64,000 bases of DNA, from contig NC_044916.1 of assembly GCF_003576645.1 (NCBI RefSeq), positions 37,280,000 to 37,343,999 of the forward strand, written 5' to 3'. This document shows positions 23,245-35,793 of the stretch, piece after piece (within the stretch, counting starts at the first letter, position 1; every line of letters begins with the position of its first letter). The stretch is from Ipomoea triloba. Lineage: Eukaryota; Streptophyta; Magnoliopsida; Solanales; Convolvulaceae. Below the pieces are notes generated by a model. That model was not told where the DNA came from. It made no database searches and was given only the letters and a program-made list of their open reading frames with translations. The position numbers and the translations under genes are program-made.

Positions 23245-25343
23245 TCAATCATCATCCGACTCAATTGGCCGCGCAAATTTCCTAAGTGCGAGAGAATATA
23301 TTGCTTTTCGTTTCAGAGACTTGCCTGTTGCCACCAACTTGACTGCCTGCATCAGATGAACTAAGTTCAAGCTTCGTATCATAGAAAGATTTAATCTTTA
23401 AAAATAAAGAAACCACATTTACATGGTTTGAGCTCGAATAACATTTACATGATGTCAAGTATGACGAATAGTAGCCATTGATCTTTTATGTGTGTTATTC
23501 ACACGATTTACCACTTGCAGAAGGAATATAGAGTGCAATATTTGACAGATAGCGAAATCATATAAATTCTGCATCAGGAAAAACAAAGTACCATTGAAAG
23601 TGTATGCCCTTTTGAGATCAGCTCTCTCAATTCACTCTCCAGTTGCGACTCAGATGGAATCTCCTCTGTACTCCGTAACTTTCCTTCAAGCAAAATGGTG
23701 ATTTCCCCCTTAGGTTGGCGAGCCGAGAATGCTTCTATGGCCTGGCCGATAGTGCCATGCCAGAACTAATAAATTCAACAAAGAAGCATTTAAACTTGGA
23801 ACCATATCACAAAATAGCAAATTATATACAGGTAGGAATTCACTGATGGCAGGTTTACAAAAATGTACCTCCTCGTGTAATTTAGTCATTTCCCGCGCCA
23901 TGACACACTGCCTGCAAGAACACAAAAATAGTGGAAGTAATAGAAATGTTTTACTCGGAAATTAAGTCTTAAGAGTTTGTATAAATGTTTGAACTGAGCT
24001 ATAGGGGCGGCTAGCACCATATATCTACCTAGAGTCACCAAATATCGAAGAAGTCTCTTCAAGAAACTGGCAAAGCTTGTGAGGTGGGACGAAGAAAATC
24101 TGAGTTGCTGCCTCATTTGCAGAAACCGTCAGCCTCTCTCTCCTAGAACCAGCATGCTTTGGGAGAAATCCAACTGCATAAACGTAAAAAGATCAGATGA
24201 CAGAATTTCATGAGAGTTTACCAGGATCCACTGAACACGCTTGCTGGTAATTACCAAATGTGAACTCATCAGTAGGTAAGCCAGAGGCAGATAGCGCTGT
24301 TATGAGAGCCGAAGGACCAGGGATGGGAATGACAGGTATGTTCTTGTCCACACATAATTTTGCCTGCATACAAAAAAATCACTGGTATACCAGTAAAAAC
24401 TACTTCCTTCAACTAATCAAATTATTTTGTCTAATTAATTTTCCCATTAAAGAAAAGAACAACTCACCAATTCAGCACCGGGATCACTGATGCCCGGAGT
24501 CCCAGCATCACTGATCAAGGCCACAATTTGGCCCTCTTGCAGTCTTTTTAACACTGCCTGTTCCCTCGTAGACTCATTGAATTTGTGATAGCTGAGCTGA
24601 AAATCTAAACTTTAGCATCAGAAAATCTTTATATTCACTAATCCAAGCAAAAGCAGAGCCCATAACTCCATAAGTCACTTACAAGAGGAGTTTTAATATT
24701 GTAATGATGTAGCAACTTCCCCGAATGCCTAGTGTCTTCTGAAAGTATCACATTTGCAGAATTTAAGACTCTCAAAGCTCTGTGAAGATCAACCAGTTTG
24801 TCAGGAATGCAGAAACAAGAATAATGATTATTCAGCACTTTATTCATAACAAGTAAAAACCCAATCTTTACAATCACAATAAAATGATTAAAGAAAGACT
24901 TAGTCCAATTGATGGTTACCTCAGAGTAATATCTTCAAGATTCCCAATAGGTGTTCCCACCAGATATAAACCTGGCTTTAAGGGCTTCTGGGAAATTCAA
25001 TTTTGACCATATCAGTTAACACCCATTGATTAAAGATTGCAACTTTGGCAAATTCACTAATTCATATCGATAGTTCCACCAAATATTTTAAAAATTAAAA
25101 AAATCCAGGCATGACGCTTACTTGCTTTGATTCTGAGGGTTCGTAGGGCGCAGTGGAGGAGGGTTCAGTGCAGTAAAGGGCAAAAGTGACGGACCTAGAG
25201 GCGGTGCAAATAATTGAAGAAGATCGGTTAACCGCGGCGAGAAATTTGGTGAATACGGGAAGTGGGTATCGAGAGCATAGCCTGGGAAACGGTGTGAACA
25301 CCGGCACGGCGGCGGCGGCGGCGGAAGAGAACAGTATCAGCAT
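23245..25343 (-). CDS. rsmI-like: RsmI-type 16S rRNA (cytidine-2'-O)-methyltransferase, probably organellar
   Basis: Nine exons, complement of 25122-25343, 24920-24987, 24683-24779, 24468-24596, 24255-24363, 24029-24173, 23869-23911, 23592-23765 and 23245-23346, give 362 residues. Bacterial RsmI methylates the ribose of C1402 in the ribosome decoding centre using SAM. The fold signatures of the tetrapyrrole-methylase-like family are clear: LVGTPIGNLEDITLRAL (from about 83), AxxILSEDTRHSG, ALISDAGTPGISDPG, PGPSALITALSASGLP and GFLPKHAGSRRERL. The first 74 residues are Ala/Ser/Arg-rich and lack acidic residues early on, resembling a plastid or mitochondrial transit peptide, so a bacterial-type ribosome in an organelle is the likely target. 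The start is the only ATG at the head of the frame (25343). All nine exons close in frame. The C-terminus ends ESDDD. Confidence 0.92.
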
Positions 25344-25953
25344 CCTTCCCTCCGCTTTGGCTATTCCCAACGGAAAAGACTGGATTTTTACCGATTCTCC
25401 CTACAGCTGAAAATTACTCTCATTTTTAGAAATGGATTCTTGATTAAAGCCTTCTAAATTGGTTTGTTATTTTTTATTTAAAGTGATCAATTATAAATTT
25501 TTATTAAAATTAATTTTATTTTTAGTCTTAAATTTATAAGTGAAAGTCCGTTTTAAGTCATTTTTTATCAGGTCTTTTCAACAAAATAATTTAAATATCA
25601 TAAAATACAAAACTATTTCAATCTTCAATTATGAATTTTTATAAAAATAAACATAAAAAATATAACAATTTGATCTATTTTATATTTTTAAAAAAATTAA
25701 AATATCTTTGTATTTAATGACATTTTAACGATTTTATTAATAAAAAATAAAAACTAGTCATATCACATTAGAATCACAATAATACTAATATCAAATAAAA
25801 AATATTCTTGGCGCTAAAAATAAGCTGTCACCTATAAATATAAAATCAAAAATAAAGGTTAGTTTGCTATAAGTTATTTATTATTGGTGGGAAAGGTAGA
25901 GAAGAAGGTGTGCATATGTGGTTGCATTCTTTACCAGCATCTCCTCTGGATAA
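25344..25953. other. Upstream flank of the RsmI-like gene, no gene seen
   Basis: Very AT-rich from 25440 onward. It must include the minus-strand promoter of the RsmI-like gene. No clear TATA box or coding content could be singled out. Confidence 0.4.
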
Positions 25954-25963
25954 CAGCAGTTAA

Positions 25964-26899
25964 GAGAAAATTGTCATTTTGGCCCACTGACTATAGGGGT
26001 ACTCTTAATTACAGTTCACGACTTTCAAAAGTGTTAATTGCATACCCTAACTATTCAATTTTTATCAATTTTGGTTACTCCGGCCAAATCTCACCGGAAT
26101 TTCCTAAACCTGACGAGGGCATTTTAGTCATTTCACACACTATTTATTCTTCTCCGGCGAGCTACCATTCTTTCCGGCGAGCAACTTGGTCAACTTTGTT
26201 TTGGAGCTACTGGATTTGGTCCATCAAGTGCAGAGCAAATCCAGCCTCTCCTCGCCGGTCTCCTCTCCTCGGTGGTGTTGCTGCCAACACCATTAGACAG
26301 ATCCAGCCACTCCTGCCCGGTGTCCTCTCCTCGCTAGCGTCGCTGCCAACACCGCTGGACAGTTCCATTGCATCCCTCTTTCATCTCTCCCTCTCGTCTC
26401 TATCATTCACTTTATCTGGTTCGACCGCATCAGACCAGCAACCCGTGGCAGCGACCGGCAACCTTCTATCTCCGACGGGCAATTCAGCGGTTGAAGCAGA
26501 TCGATGGCGGTCAGCGGCGAACGAGGGCAACAACCTCCGGCCTTCATTCCTTCCCTCCCCCACTCTTCGCGACGACGTGAATTTGGTAGAAGCCATTTTG
26601 GTATATTCAAGAGCATTAGAATTGTTGAAGGTACAAAGTTGACACGCACCAGCAAAGGAATAGCTCGTCGAAGAATAATGGTAGCTCGCCAGAGAAGGAG
26701 AAATAGGTGTAAAATGACTAAAATGCCCTCGTCATTTTAAGGTTTAGGGAATTCCGGTGAGATTTGACCAGAAATTTGGCCAGAGTGACCAAAATTGATA
26801 AAAATTGAATAATCAGGGTATGCAATTAACACTTTTAAAAGTCGTGGACTACAATTAAGAGGACCCCTATAGTCAGTGGGCCAAAATGACAATTTTCTC
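25964..26899. mobile_element. Non-autonomous Mutator-like element with ~185-bp TIRs
   Basis: 936 bases. Left arm 25964-26140 and right arm about 26712-26899 are inverted repeats with only scattered differences; both ends read GAGAAAATTGTCATTTTGG inward. A perfect 10-base duplication CAGCAGTTAA flanks it (25954-25963 and 26900-26909). Long TIRs plus a 9-10 base duplication define Mutator-like elements. The interior is GC-rich and contains a roughly 62-base imperfect direct duplication (about 26239-26362, CTGCCAACACC in each unit). A 252-codon frame crosses the arms and interior, but has no family motif and is probably chance. No transposase. Confidence 0.92.
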
Positions 26900-27196
26900 C
26901 AGCAGTTAATGAATACATCTTCTTGATGAGGAGAAAACCTTAAGGCAGAGAGAAAGAGAGAACAAAAACTTAAATGGCAAATGAAGATGAGTACATTAAC
27001 ACCAGTCTGGTTAACACTATACAGAAGTACACCCAATATAAATCACCTTACGGCGACTTTTTTTAAGAAGTTTTTGTTCAAAGTCCCAACACCGGTTGGC
27101 TGGGGGATAAAAGGCGTATCAATCTCAACCACCAACACGCCCGCCACACGGAGGGGAGGCGTTGCTGGGATTGTGCAGCAATCCCGACTAGCGTTC

Positions 27197-29601
27197 CTAG
27201 ACTTTGTCGTCGTGGAACCACCATCGAGTCTCCTTGGGCGACCTCCCATTCTTGCAGTTCTTCACATAACGATCGTTGTCTGCTGGGCGTTGCTGCAGAC
27301 ACAATAAGAACACAACATGGTAAGAACAAAACGCATTTCTCCAACATAATCAGATTATGGTTAATCATACCTTTACAGTTGAGCTCGATAACATGGACAG
27401 AATGCTGATGCAAATGGAACTAACAGTCATAGCAGGGGACCAAGAGTCATACAGGATATCTGTGATGATAACCAGCACACATCATGAACCGATCAATATC
27501 AGTATAGACACATTCCTTCATATGTAAGGATAAGCATATACTAAACTAAATACTAGTCAAATTAACGTTTTACAATAGACATATTTTTGGGGTAAAGGCT
27601 CATAGAAACAAGCATATATATGATATATCTCTTCTGATAAATATTATAGATGGGCCCACAAACAAAAGCTTCGAGCTTTTTAGGCCAAAGCCCATTGTCA
27701 CACGTACATATGGAGGTCATAAATTTTATGCAGACTGAGGCTCTCGAACAGAAGTACGCCTTATGGATTTCAAATTGCGTTCCTCCAAGGGTGATTCACA
27801 AAAGAAAATGCTCTGGCCGTCAAAAATGTTGTATGCATCACCAATTGCACGAGTATGCAATGTATCATCAAGCCATGCTAATATAAATATCTTAACTCAA
27901 AGGCCAGCAGTAGAGGAAAGCAAAAGAGGTTCTGTGAAATTCTAAGTTCGTTCTTTCATATGCATAGGTCATACATAATAAAGTAATAGTATTGATTTAT
28001 CGGGAACGTGTAGAAAGTCTCCGTTCTTATGTCATATAGGAAAATTCATAAGCATATCTCTTTCCATTTCCACTGGATAGGTCATGATAAGAGAATAGTA
28101 TCTTTCTCACATTCCCTTACACGGGCATCTGAAAAGCCCAACCATCCCGTCCTAACAACTCTCATACACATTCCAATCAATCCAAAGCCTAACAGTCAAC
28201 ATGTTGAAAATGAGCAAAGAGTGATAGCCCCATATAGCGTAGAAGGCAAAGGGCTAAATGCCAACAAACATGCCTTTGCTGCAGAAATATCCAATTTTCG
28301 AGATTTAGCACCTCATCAAGCGGTAGGAAATAGGTATTTTGTTTCATCAAGACTTTCATTATGAGAGACAACAGAATTGCTAGTAACTACGGGATGGGTA
28401 TTTACCTCCCCAGGCATCAAGTTCACATAAGCAAAGCCACTTTACCATTCAATGACTCAAAACCACTTATACCTTAAAGCAACTGATAATGTTAGGGCAT
28501 TGCACTTCTAGACAGTAAGACAAACAAAAGGAAAGTATTAATAAATCTATATTTGTGCGGGGAAGGGAATATGCAACACAAATTGCAAGCTTCCAAGAAT
28601 TCTAAAACGCACAAGACAAGCTACACGTCAATTGGAAGCAAAAAAAATGGAGCAAAGGGTAGTGAAACAAACCTAAACAGATATGTCCATTGCTATAAAT
28701 GTGAGGATGGAGCGGAGCTGGAGGGATAAAAATAACCTGCCGAGTTTTATACAAAACAAAATAAGGTGAAAATAGTAATCAAACGGAAATCACCATTAGC
28801 TAGCAAGAACACCAGATTGTTTTAGTACTCCATGGTTAAACTACCTTTGCGTGTTTAAATTCTCCAGGAATCCTAGACAGTTTAAAATCTTAGATAATCC
28901 ACAGTTCACACTCAACACTCTAGTCTCTACTCTATCCAATAAATGAAAAATTTACATAGTTTTTCCAACCTCTCCTAAATACAGATGATACTGAGCAATC
29001 AAACATTAACAAACGAAAGTCAACTACAAATCTTAAGAGAAACATATATCAGAGGCCAAACATAGGAAAAAATGAATTCTCACCTGAGGGGCTTCCATAG
29101 GGTAATGTTCAGGGAAATCAACCTGTAGCTGATATGTCTCGTTGGCATACAAAGTCCCCGGAGCTCCGGTGACTTCAATTACCCATCTATATAACAGGAC
29201 AAAAAAAAATCAGCAAAAATAAAAAAGAAAAGCCCAATAAAGATTGAATCTTTTCCATCTTAATTTCAAACCCAATAACCAAAGATTAAAAAAAAAATGA
29301 AAGAGTAAAAACTAAAAAGTGAAAAAGCCTTCACCTTTGGAGATTATCAGTGACTTTGTGCTTAAATCCGGCGGGGGGATTCACCTGCCATTCCATCAGC
29401 TCCTTCTGCAGCCGATTGGCAGCGATCTTGCTCAGAGCCTAAATCACATTCCAGCATCAATTCTCAGCCCAAACACACAATTAATTAAAAAAAAAAAACA
29501 TAAATCCCAAAATTCTACAACAGACAGAAAGACAGACAGAGATGTATATGTATATGTAACCGCACGCAAACCTTGCGAGACGAAGCTGAAGGGCTAGTCA
29601 T
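27197..29601 (-). CDS. UBC16-like: Ubiquitin-conjugating enzyme E2 (UBC15-18 / UBE2W type)
   Basis: Six exons, complement of 29572-29601, 29335-29438, 29084-29186, 28673-28736, 27371-27459 and 27197-27292, give 161 residues, the length I expect for the plant UBC16 group. The UBC fold is complete: ALSKIAANRLQKEL helix, PGTLYANETYQLQVDFPEHYPMEAP, HPHIYSNGHICL with catalytic Cys99, and the C-terminal QRPADNDRYVKNC and WWFHDDKV. The HPH in place of the canonical HPN is characteristic of the UBE2W branch, whose animal member attaches ubiquitin to substrate N-termini; that activity here is by analogy. A CACGTG box sits about 270 bases upstream of the ATG (29872). The gene's 3' end is about 290 bases from the MULE. 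Order next to BLH and LON genes matches Arabidopsis UBC16. Confidence 0.95.
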
Positions 29602-31429
29602 GGCGCCTTGAATTTGGAGAGAGAGAAAGAGAGAGAGATAAAGAAAGGGTGTGTGTGCGTAAAGACGACGTCGGTGTTTCTGTGCCTGGTTATTTTATTG
29701 GCACTCTTTGGATTGTGGAAAATCTAAAACCTGCAAATTGCAAATACGAAAAAAAGTATTCTTGGCACTTTGAGAGAGATCACGATTTCGGTTCAGGTCA
29801 AAACCGGATACTGATCGACGGTCAGGAATGGCTTAGATGCGCTGATGTGGGGCTCGATGGTTGCCGCTGCCACGTGGCGAATGTTCTGGGTTGTTCACGT
29901 GAATTAAAAAATGAGAAGATCCGCCATTCATGCATTATACTAGTCCTCACAAATTATAATTATTTGCACTTTAATTTTTTTTATTATCTAGAAATTTATT
30001 TTTTACTATATACGGAGTATATAAAAAATATCAATAACTTACGTAAAAATTGATGTTCGACTCTCATAAATATTGCATCATATTTTCCTTTTTAGTACAT
30101 ACGAGCAGACCAAAATTAAAAAATTCAAAACAAGTAACTCTTAATTCATCCCGTCTAGACGCACTAAAATCATCCAACGAGAACAAATCTACATATTTGT
30201 TTTATTTTCACAAGTTATGACCTAATATTCTTTCAAGTAAAAATTAAACTTTGATCGGTATTTTTCATATGCCATAGAATTAATAATATCATTGTCTCTT
30301 TATATTTATGATTATATATATATATATTTAGAAAATTTATATGTAGAAATGTTTGTGCATATAACACTATAATTTTCTTGGCCCACTTCCCATATCTATT
30401 GATCATTTCAAACAGAATTTTGCTTTGCTAAGTGGTGAAGAAAGATGGTATTAAATAAAAGCAAAATTGGTTCTAGATTCCCACTTTTTTTTTTTTTCTT
30501 TTTTCTCAAAAAAAGAAACAAAACAAAACTTTTTTGTTGCTCTTGACAAAAAAGATTGGAATATAGCATAAAAGTATACTTTGAAGAAGCAAAAACCTAT
30601 ATTTGGTGCATCTAAGATTGAAAAGTAGATATGCTATCTATAAGATATAGTCGGTTCCAAATAAAAATCATATATGTAAGGGAATGAACCAAGCAAGAAA
30701 ACAAAGGCTACATGAATTTAGAAAGTATTCACAATACTAAAAACTAAATAAACAATCCTTTAAAAAAAAAAAAACTAAATAAACAATTATTTTTTCGTGT
30801 AGAACATATGATATTTTCACTATTGTGAGTATAAGATTAATTTGAATTCGGTTCATGTCACGTCTTTCTAGGGAGAAGACTTAACCAAAAGAAACAAATT
30901 AGGATAGGTCGATTAATCAAAATTTTAACATAGAATCATGTAACTCAAGAGAAAGCTTGATCTAAAGAGACTAATTCAAATTCAACATAAAATCATATCT
31001 CTCAAAAGAAAACTTGATAGAAAACTATTTATCATATACAACGCAGCTATATAAAAATTGATTCTCCGGCCCTACAATTTTGGTTGGGTTAAGTATTGGT
31101 CATAGTAATATATGCTACCTTTTTCTTCTTCTTCTTTTTAAGGAAAAGACTTCATTAATCAATAGAAATTAACTGCTTTAATAAAAGAAAGAATAGAAGA
31201 AATCCAAATAGAATGACAAAGAACTAGCGGCTCTAGTTAAAACATGATTGTTGGCTATAGTAATATGCTACCTTATTTTAGCTGATTACAAAATTATCAT
31301 AAACAATTAACAGGTTTGCAATAAATAAATAAACAATTAACAAAAGCCCACAACTACCAAATGTCAAAAGTCAAAAGCCCATTAAATTGCGTTGCAAAGT
31401 GAAAACCTTGTCCACTGCTAGTGGTCCTA
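29602..31429. other. Intergenic, UBC16-like promoter side
   Basis: A GA-rich leader at 29610-29640 and CACGTG at about 29872 belong to the minus-strand UBC16-like promoter region. Beyond 29950 the sequence is AT-rich with homopolymers and no recognisable coding content; a 134-codon frame at 29649-30053 shows no family features. Confidence 0.5.
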
Positions 31430-31438
31430 TAAACTCCA

Positions 31439-32454
31439 GGGTGAAAGACTGAAATGGGAATGTTGAGGCCATTATTGACAAATTAGGGAAGTCGAAGGAT
31501 GTTGGACTAAAGTGGGAAAAACTCCTTTGGAAAATGCATTTAGTGGTAGAAACGCATTTCCCCAAATGCGTTCCATTTTTATTTTCTTTTTTTAAATACG
31601 GGATTTGAAAACATTTCCCAAACGCGTGTATGGTATAAGATACACTAAACGCATGTAACAAATGCGTTCAATGTATACAAAACCACACACGTGCGAAATG
31701 CGTTCCTCGTATATACAATGAACGCATTTGTGAAATGCGTTTATGCGTCGGGTTTTCCATTATGATATCAGCCCACACCCCATGTGTTCGGCCCATTTGC
31801 ATGATTATTTTTGAATTCAAAAATTATTTTTGAATTCTAGGTACTCCAGTCTCCCGATCTTAAAAAGAATGCTTCATAACGTATTCCGTATTGATCCACC
31901 CCGAAGTAATATAAAAATTACAACAATAAATTAATTAAAATAAAAATAAAAATTACAAAATTAAGTAATCAAACATTTATTATAATGGAAAACCCGACGC
32001 ATAAACGCATTGGAAAATGGTGTGGCCCAACACATGGGGTGTGGGCTGATATCATAATGGAAAACCCGACGCATAAACGCATTTGTGAAATGCGTTCATT
32101 GTATATACGAGGAAATTTCCTTGTATTTTTTGGTGGCCGGAACACAGCCGGCACCGGCTAACTTAACGCATTTGAGAAATGCGTTCCTCGTTGCATTTCG
32201 CACGTGTGTGGTTTTGTATACATTGAACGCATTTGTTACATGCGTTTAGTGTATCTTATACTATACACGCGTTTGAGAAATGCTTTCAAATCCTGTATTT
32301 AAAAAAAGAAAATAAAAATGGAACGCATTTGGGAAATGCGTTTCTGCCACCAAACGCATTTCCCAAAGGAGTTTTTCCCACTTTAGTCCATCATCCTTCG
32401 AGTTCCCTAATTTGTCAATAATGGCCCCAGCGTTCCCATTTCAGTCTTTCACCC
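31439..32454. mobile_element. Foldback Mutator-like element built of palindromic AACGCATTT motifs
   Basis: 1016 bases, mostly two long inverted arms. Both ends read GGGTGAAAGACTGAAATGGGAA inward for 20-plus bases. Flanks TAAACTCCA (31430-31438) and TAAAGTCCA (32455-32463) form a 9-base duplication with one mismatch, as for Mutator-like elements. Each arm carries many copies of AACGCATTT or its complement AAATGCGTT, often as a short palindrome around a central base. The centre (about 31800-32160) contains further nested duplication of a GGAAAACCCGACGCATAAACG segment. No transposase or captured gene was recognised. Confidence 0.85.
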
Positions 32455-32855
32455 TAAAGTCCAACCCTAGAGGCAGCTAGTCCACAAAAATCTCATGGAC
32501 AGATAAAATGACACAACATTTGTAAAGATAAGGGCAAATCTCATACAAGATTTTTTTTGTTGTTGAAATTAGATCACTATAATGCAATAGATAACTGATC
32601 CAGCAAGCAAACTTCTGCATAACACATAGAACAAAATACCCAATTCTCTAATGCCATTAAGATGAAAGCAAAGCAGACATGCTTGCATCTCAAATCCAAA
32701 CCATCCATACAAAAGCTTGCATGACTTAATACAGTGAGGCAAAGCTGCAAACTACAGAACTAGATAGCATTGAAACCGACTACGAAAACCACGTTTGTTT
32801 TTGTTATTACATAAAAACGAAGCAAGTCGGGGGGAATTATTTGTTCTTTGAAAGC

Positions 32856-34053
32856 TCAGGCTGTCATGGTAGAAGCAGAAGCATGATTGTTTATGGCAAT
32901 AAGCAGTTCATCTTTCTTGGCCCCCACAACCCTATGGACCTCGTTTCCTTCTTTCAGGAAGACAAAAGTTGGCATGGCCTCCACCTTGTAGTCCTCAGAC
33001 ACAGACTGAGAAAGGATTATGGTTTAGTTAATTGCAGGAGAGAAACAAGTGCAGACATTCTTCAACTGTTACTACACTGAAATAAGATGACAAACAAAAC
33101 ACGTGAATTAAGGTTTACCTTAAGCTCATCCACGTCCACCTTGAGAAATATCACATGTGGCATCTTCTTTGCCGTATCTGCCAGAATTGGAGCAATAAAA
33201 CGGCAAGGCCCGCACCAAGAAGCAGTAAAATCTACCACTGTCTATACATGCAAATTGCAAAGAATGATCAGCTAATTCTAAGCCTAATGAAGATGACAAA
33301 AAAACCACATTTTTATCTCTAGCAACAAAAATTATGCAGCATCCCCTGCTCAGATTGACAGTATAAATTATGTTTGATAGTTAACAAAACAAGAAATGAA
33401 AACAACCTTTTGACAAACCAAAACACGATGAAGCAGAGGCACAAAACCAGTTCTACTATGAATTAAACCAATGTACTACGTACCATGCTCAAGATATCCC
33501 AACTTTCTTCTGAAATGTCACCATCCAAGAATAATAACTCAACATTCCAGATTAACAAACTTTGCAGATTGGAATTAGGAAAACTGTCAACTTGTCCACT
33601 CCAAATACAAATCCATGTACTCCACAAGCAAAAACTTACAATCTTTACTAAGTTTTCCAATAAATTTTACATCTTTTTGCTTGGGTGGGACTCCAAACAA
33701 GTGCCAGAAATTACAGAATCTCTAAATTACACTAAAAAACTCAACTTTCGAACACAAAATAAGACAAAGCTTAATGTCCCTGTGGGAAAGTTAGTATGGC
33801 ATTTGATTTGATTATTATTCAACATTTAGTAAATAAACCATGCCTTATGCCTAGCAAAAGGATATGCTTTCAGACAGTACTAATTCCCGGAAATATCTAC
33901 AAAATTGAAAGCCCTAAATCGAGGAAACGAAACGTATGTTCTAAAAAAGTGATGAGAAGATACCAGTTTGCCGCTGGCTCTGGCTTTGTCGAAGTGTTCT
34001 TTCCACTGGTCGACGGTGTGGCAGCCGATAACTTGCCCCTCCTCTGATGCCAT
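32856..34053 (-). CDS. Thioredoxin h (cytosolic)
   Basis: Three exons, complement of 33964-34053, 33119-33241 and 32856-33005, give 120 residues. The redox-active WCGPC is at 39-43, with [14 protein letters not shown] before and the cis-proline motif AMPTFVFLK later. The N-terminus [17 protein letters not shown] resembles typical plant h-type thioredoxins and has no transit peptide, so a cytosolic dithiol reductase fed by NADPH-thioredoxin reductase is expected. The second intron ends TATAG|ACAG|TGG; only the first AG keeps the frame, because the second would bring in an immediate stop. Exon 1 holds 30 codons and the intron positions are common to h-type genes. Confidence 0.94.
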
Positions 34054-34450
34054 CTCCTCTCGCGGTTTCTGTAAAGGTTAACACTAAAACTTGCGCTTGC
34101 CGACAGATCTCGAGTCTCGACCAGTTGAGATATCTTCTTCTTCTTCTTCAACACGCTTGTCTGTCAATCCTTTTCTGCGAATCGAGTTTATCGTCCAAGA
34201 GGGAGGGCAAGAGGCTGATGAAATTAACAAAAATGTAACGTCTTTGGACCTAAATTACGGAATATACCATTCTCCAAAAGGAAGAAACCAAAGATACCAC
34301 TTATCAACAAGTTAATATCTTCATGGTGTCACTATTCGTGGGGAACATGTTGGATAAGGTCCTAATCCAATCCTTTATTAGGTGGACCATGATTTGCACA
34401 TCTATATCAACCGTTCATACGATATAATACTTTTATCCGTACTAAATTAT

Positions 34451-34560
34451 CTGTTACAACGTAGTATCTTTTCATAATTATTTTGTCAATCAAATAAAGC
34501 ACAAAGAATTAATATCGCCTCCACTAAGGCTTGAACTCACCTCCACATGGGAGGGGGTGG
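34451..34560 (-). mobile_element. SINE family A copy, reverse
   Basis: Reverse-oriented copy: GCCTCCACTAAGGCTTGAAC is the B-box side and CTGTTACAACGTAGTATC the tail. Its A-box end abuts the family B element that follows. Confidence 0.6.
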
Positions 34561-34745
34561 GAGGAGTGCAACCGGGCGGCATGAGGTAGTCAACTCACTT
34601 GCGGCAAGGTTTCGGGTGAACGTTCGCTATGGGAGACACGAAAGCTGGGCCAAGGGAATTATCACTTATGGGAATCGAATTCGAATTCTCCCAAATTCCC
34701 ACAGAGATAGCTCACTGTCACTTGAGCTACCCCATTGGGTTGGAC
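34561..34745 (-). mobile_element. Second tRNA-derived SINE-like repeat (family B)
   Basis: On the minus strand GGTAGCTCAAGTG (34720-34732) matches a pol III A box and CGAATTCGATTCCC (34670-34683) a B box, about 40 bases apart as in tRNA genes. The rest does not fold as a tRNA. It therefore looks like the tRNA-related head of a SINE different from family A. No clear target duplication, as it joins another repeat. Confidence 0.5.
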
Positions 34746-34887
34746 TTTAGTTACATTACTTCTATAGCATTTTTTTTTTAATTCAATTCTTGATTTTTAG
34801 TATGTATAAGAATCATACTATAGATTTGATTAATCATTTCATAAATATGTACTATATTTCTTTTGTAAGAAAAAAAAATACATTGTC

Positions 34888-35007
34888 AAAGACTTTGTGG
34901 TCTAGTGGCATATGAGGTTTCAGTTTACACTCCTACATAGAAGATGAGAGTGTGTTCGAGCCTCAATGGAGACTTATTACTTTGTAATAGAGTGAGTAGT
35001 ACAAAAA
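34888..35007 (+). mobile_element. SINE family A copy
   Basis: Contains TTTGTGGTCTAGTGGC (A box) and GTGTTCGAGCCTC (B box), a short truncated body and an A-rich tail. AAAAAAATACA occurs on both sides, a possible target duplication. Confidence 0.75.
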
Positions 35008-35208
35008 AATACACATTATACTATCTAAATGTGTACACAATTTCTAATTTTCTATATAATATCCACGGTGTCACTATCCGTGTGGAACACATTGGAATGA
35101 TTGGATAAGGACATAATCAGTATGTGGCATCTGTGGCAATGAAGCATGAGATATTTGTACAAGGAGCTCAATTATTATTTCATTGACCATAGTCTATATA
35201 GTTGTGTG

Positions 35209-35793
35209 TAGAGTTGACCACGAATCAATTATTGTTTTTATTAAACTGATGATTCCAGTTTAAACCAGCAATTCCATTTTTTTTTTTTTTGGGGGGGGGG
35301 GGGGGGNNNNNNNNNNNNNNNNNNNNNNNNNNNNNNNNNNNNNNNNNNNNNNNNNNNNNNNNNNNNNNNNNNNNNNNNNNNNNNNNNNNNNNNNNNNNNN
35401 NNNNNNNNNNNNNNNNNNNNNNNNNNNNNNNNNNNNNNNNNNNNNNNNNNNNNNNNNNNNNNNNNNNNNNNNNNNNNNNNNNNNNNNNNNNNNNNNNNNN
35501 NNNNNNNNNNNNNNNNNNNNNNNNNNNNNNNNNNNNNNNNNNNNNNNNNNNNNNNNNNNNNNNNNNNNNNNNNNNNNNNNNNNNNNNNNNNNNNNNNNNN
35601 NNNNNNNNNNNNNNNNNNNNNNNNNNNNNNNNNNNNNNNNNNNNNNNNNNNNNNNNNNNNNNNNNNNNNNNNNNNNNNNNNNNNNNNNNNNNNNNNNNNN
35701 NNNNNNNNNNNNNNNNNNNNNNNNNNNNNNNNNNNNNNNNNNNNNNNNNNNNNNNNNNNNNNNNNNNNNNNNNNNNNNNNNNTTTTTTTTTTT

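Noticed and set aside
25884..26642. 252-codon open frame
   Set aside because: It runs through both the flank and left arm of the MULE into its interior, has no ATG context or family motif, and is explained by the GC-rich interior lacking stops.
29649..30053. 134-codon frame upstream of the UBC16-like gene
   Set aside because: Lies in the promoter region of a minus-strand gene and becomes AT-rich, low-complexity sequence at its end; no motif recognised.
34670..34732. Possible tRNA gene from A and B boxes
   Set aside because: The boxes are present, but the sequence cannot form acceptor and anticodon arms; it fits a SINE head.
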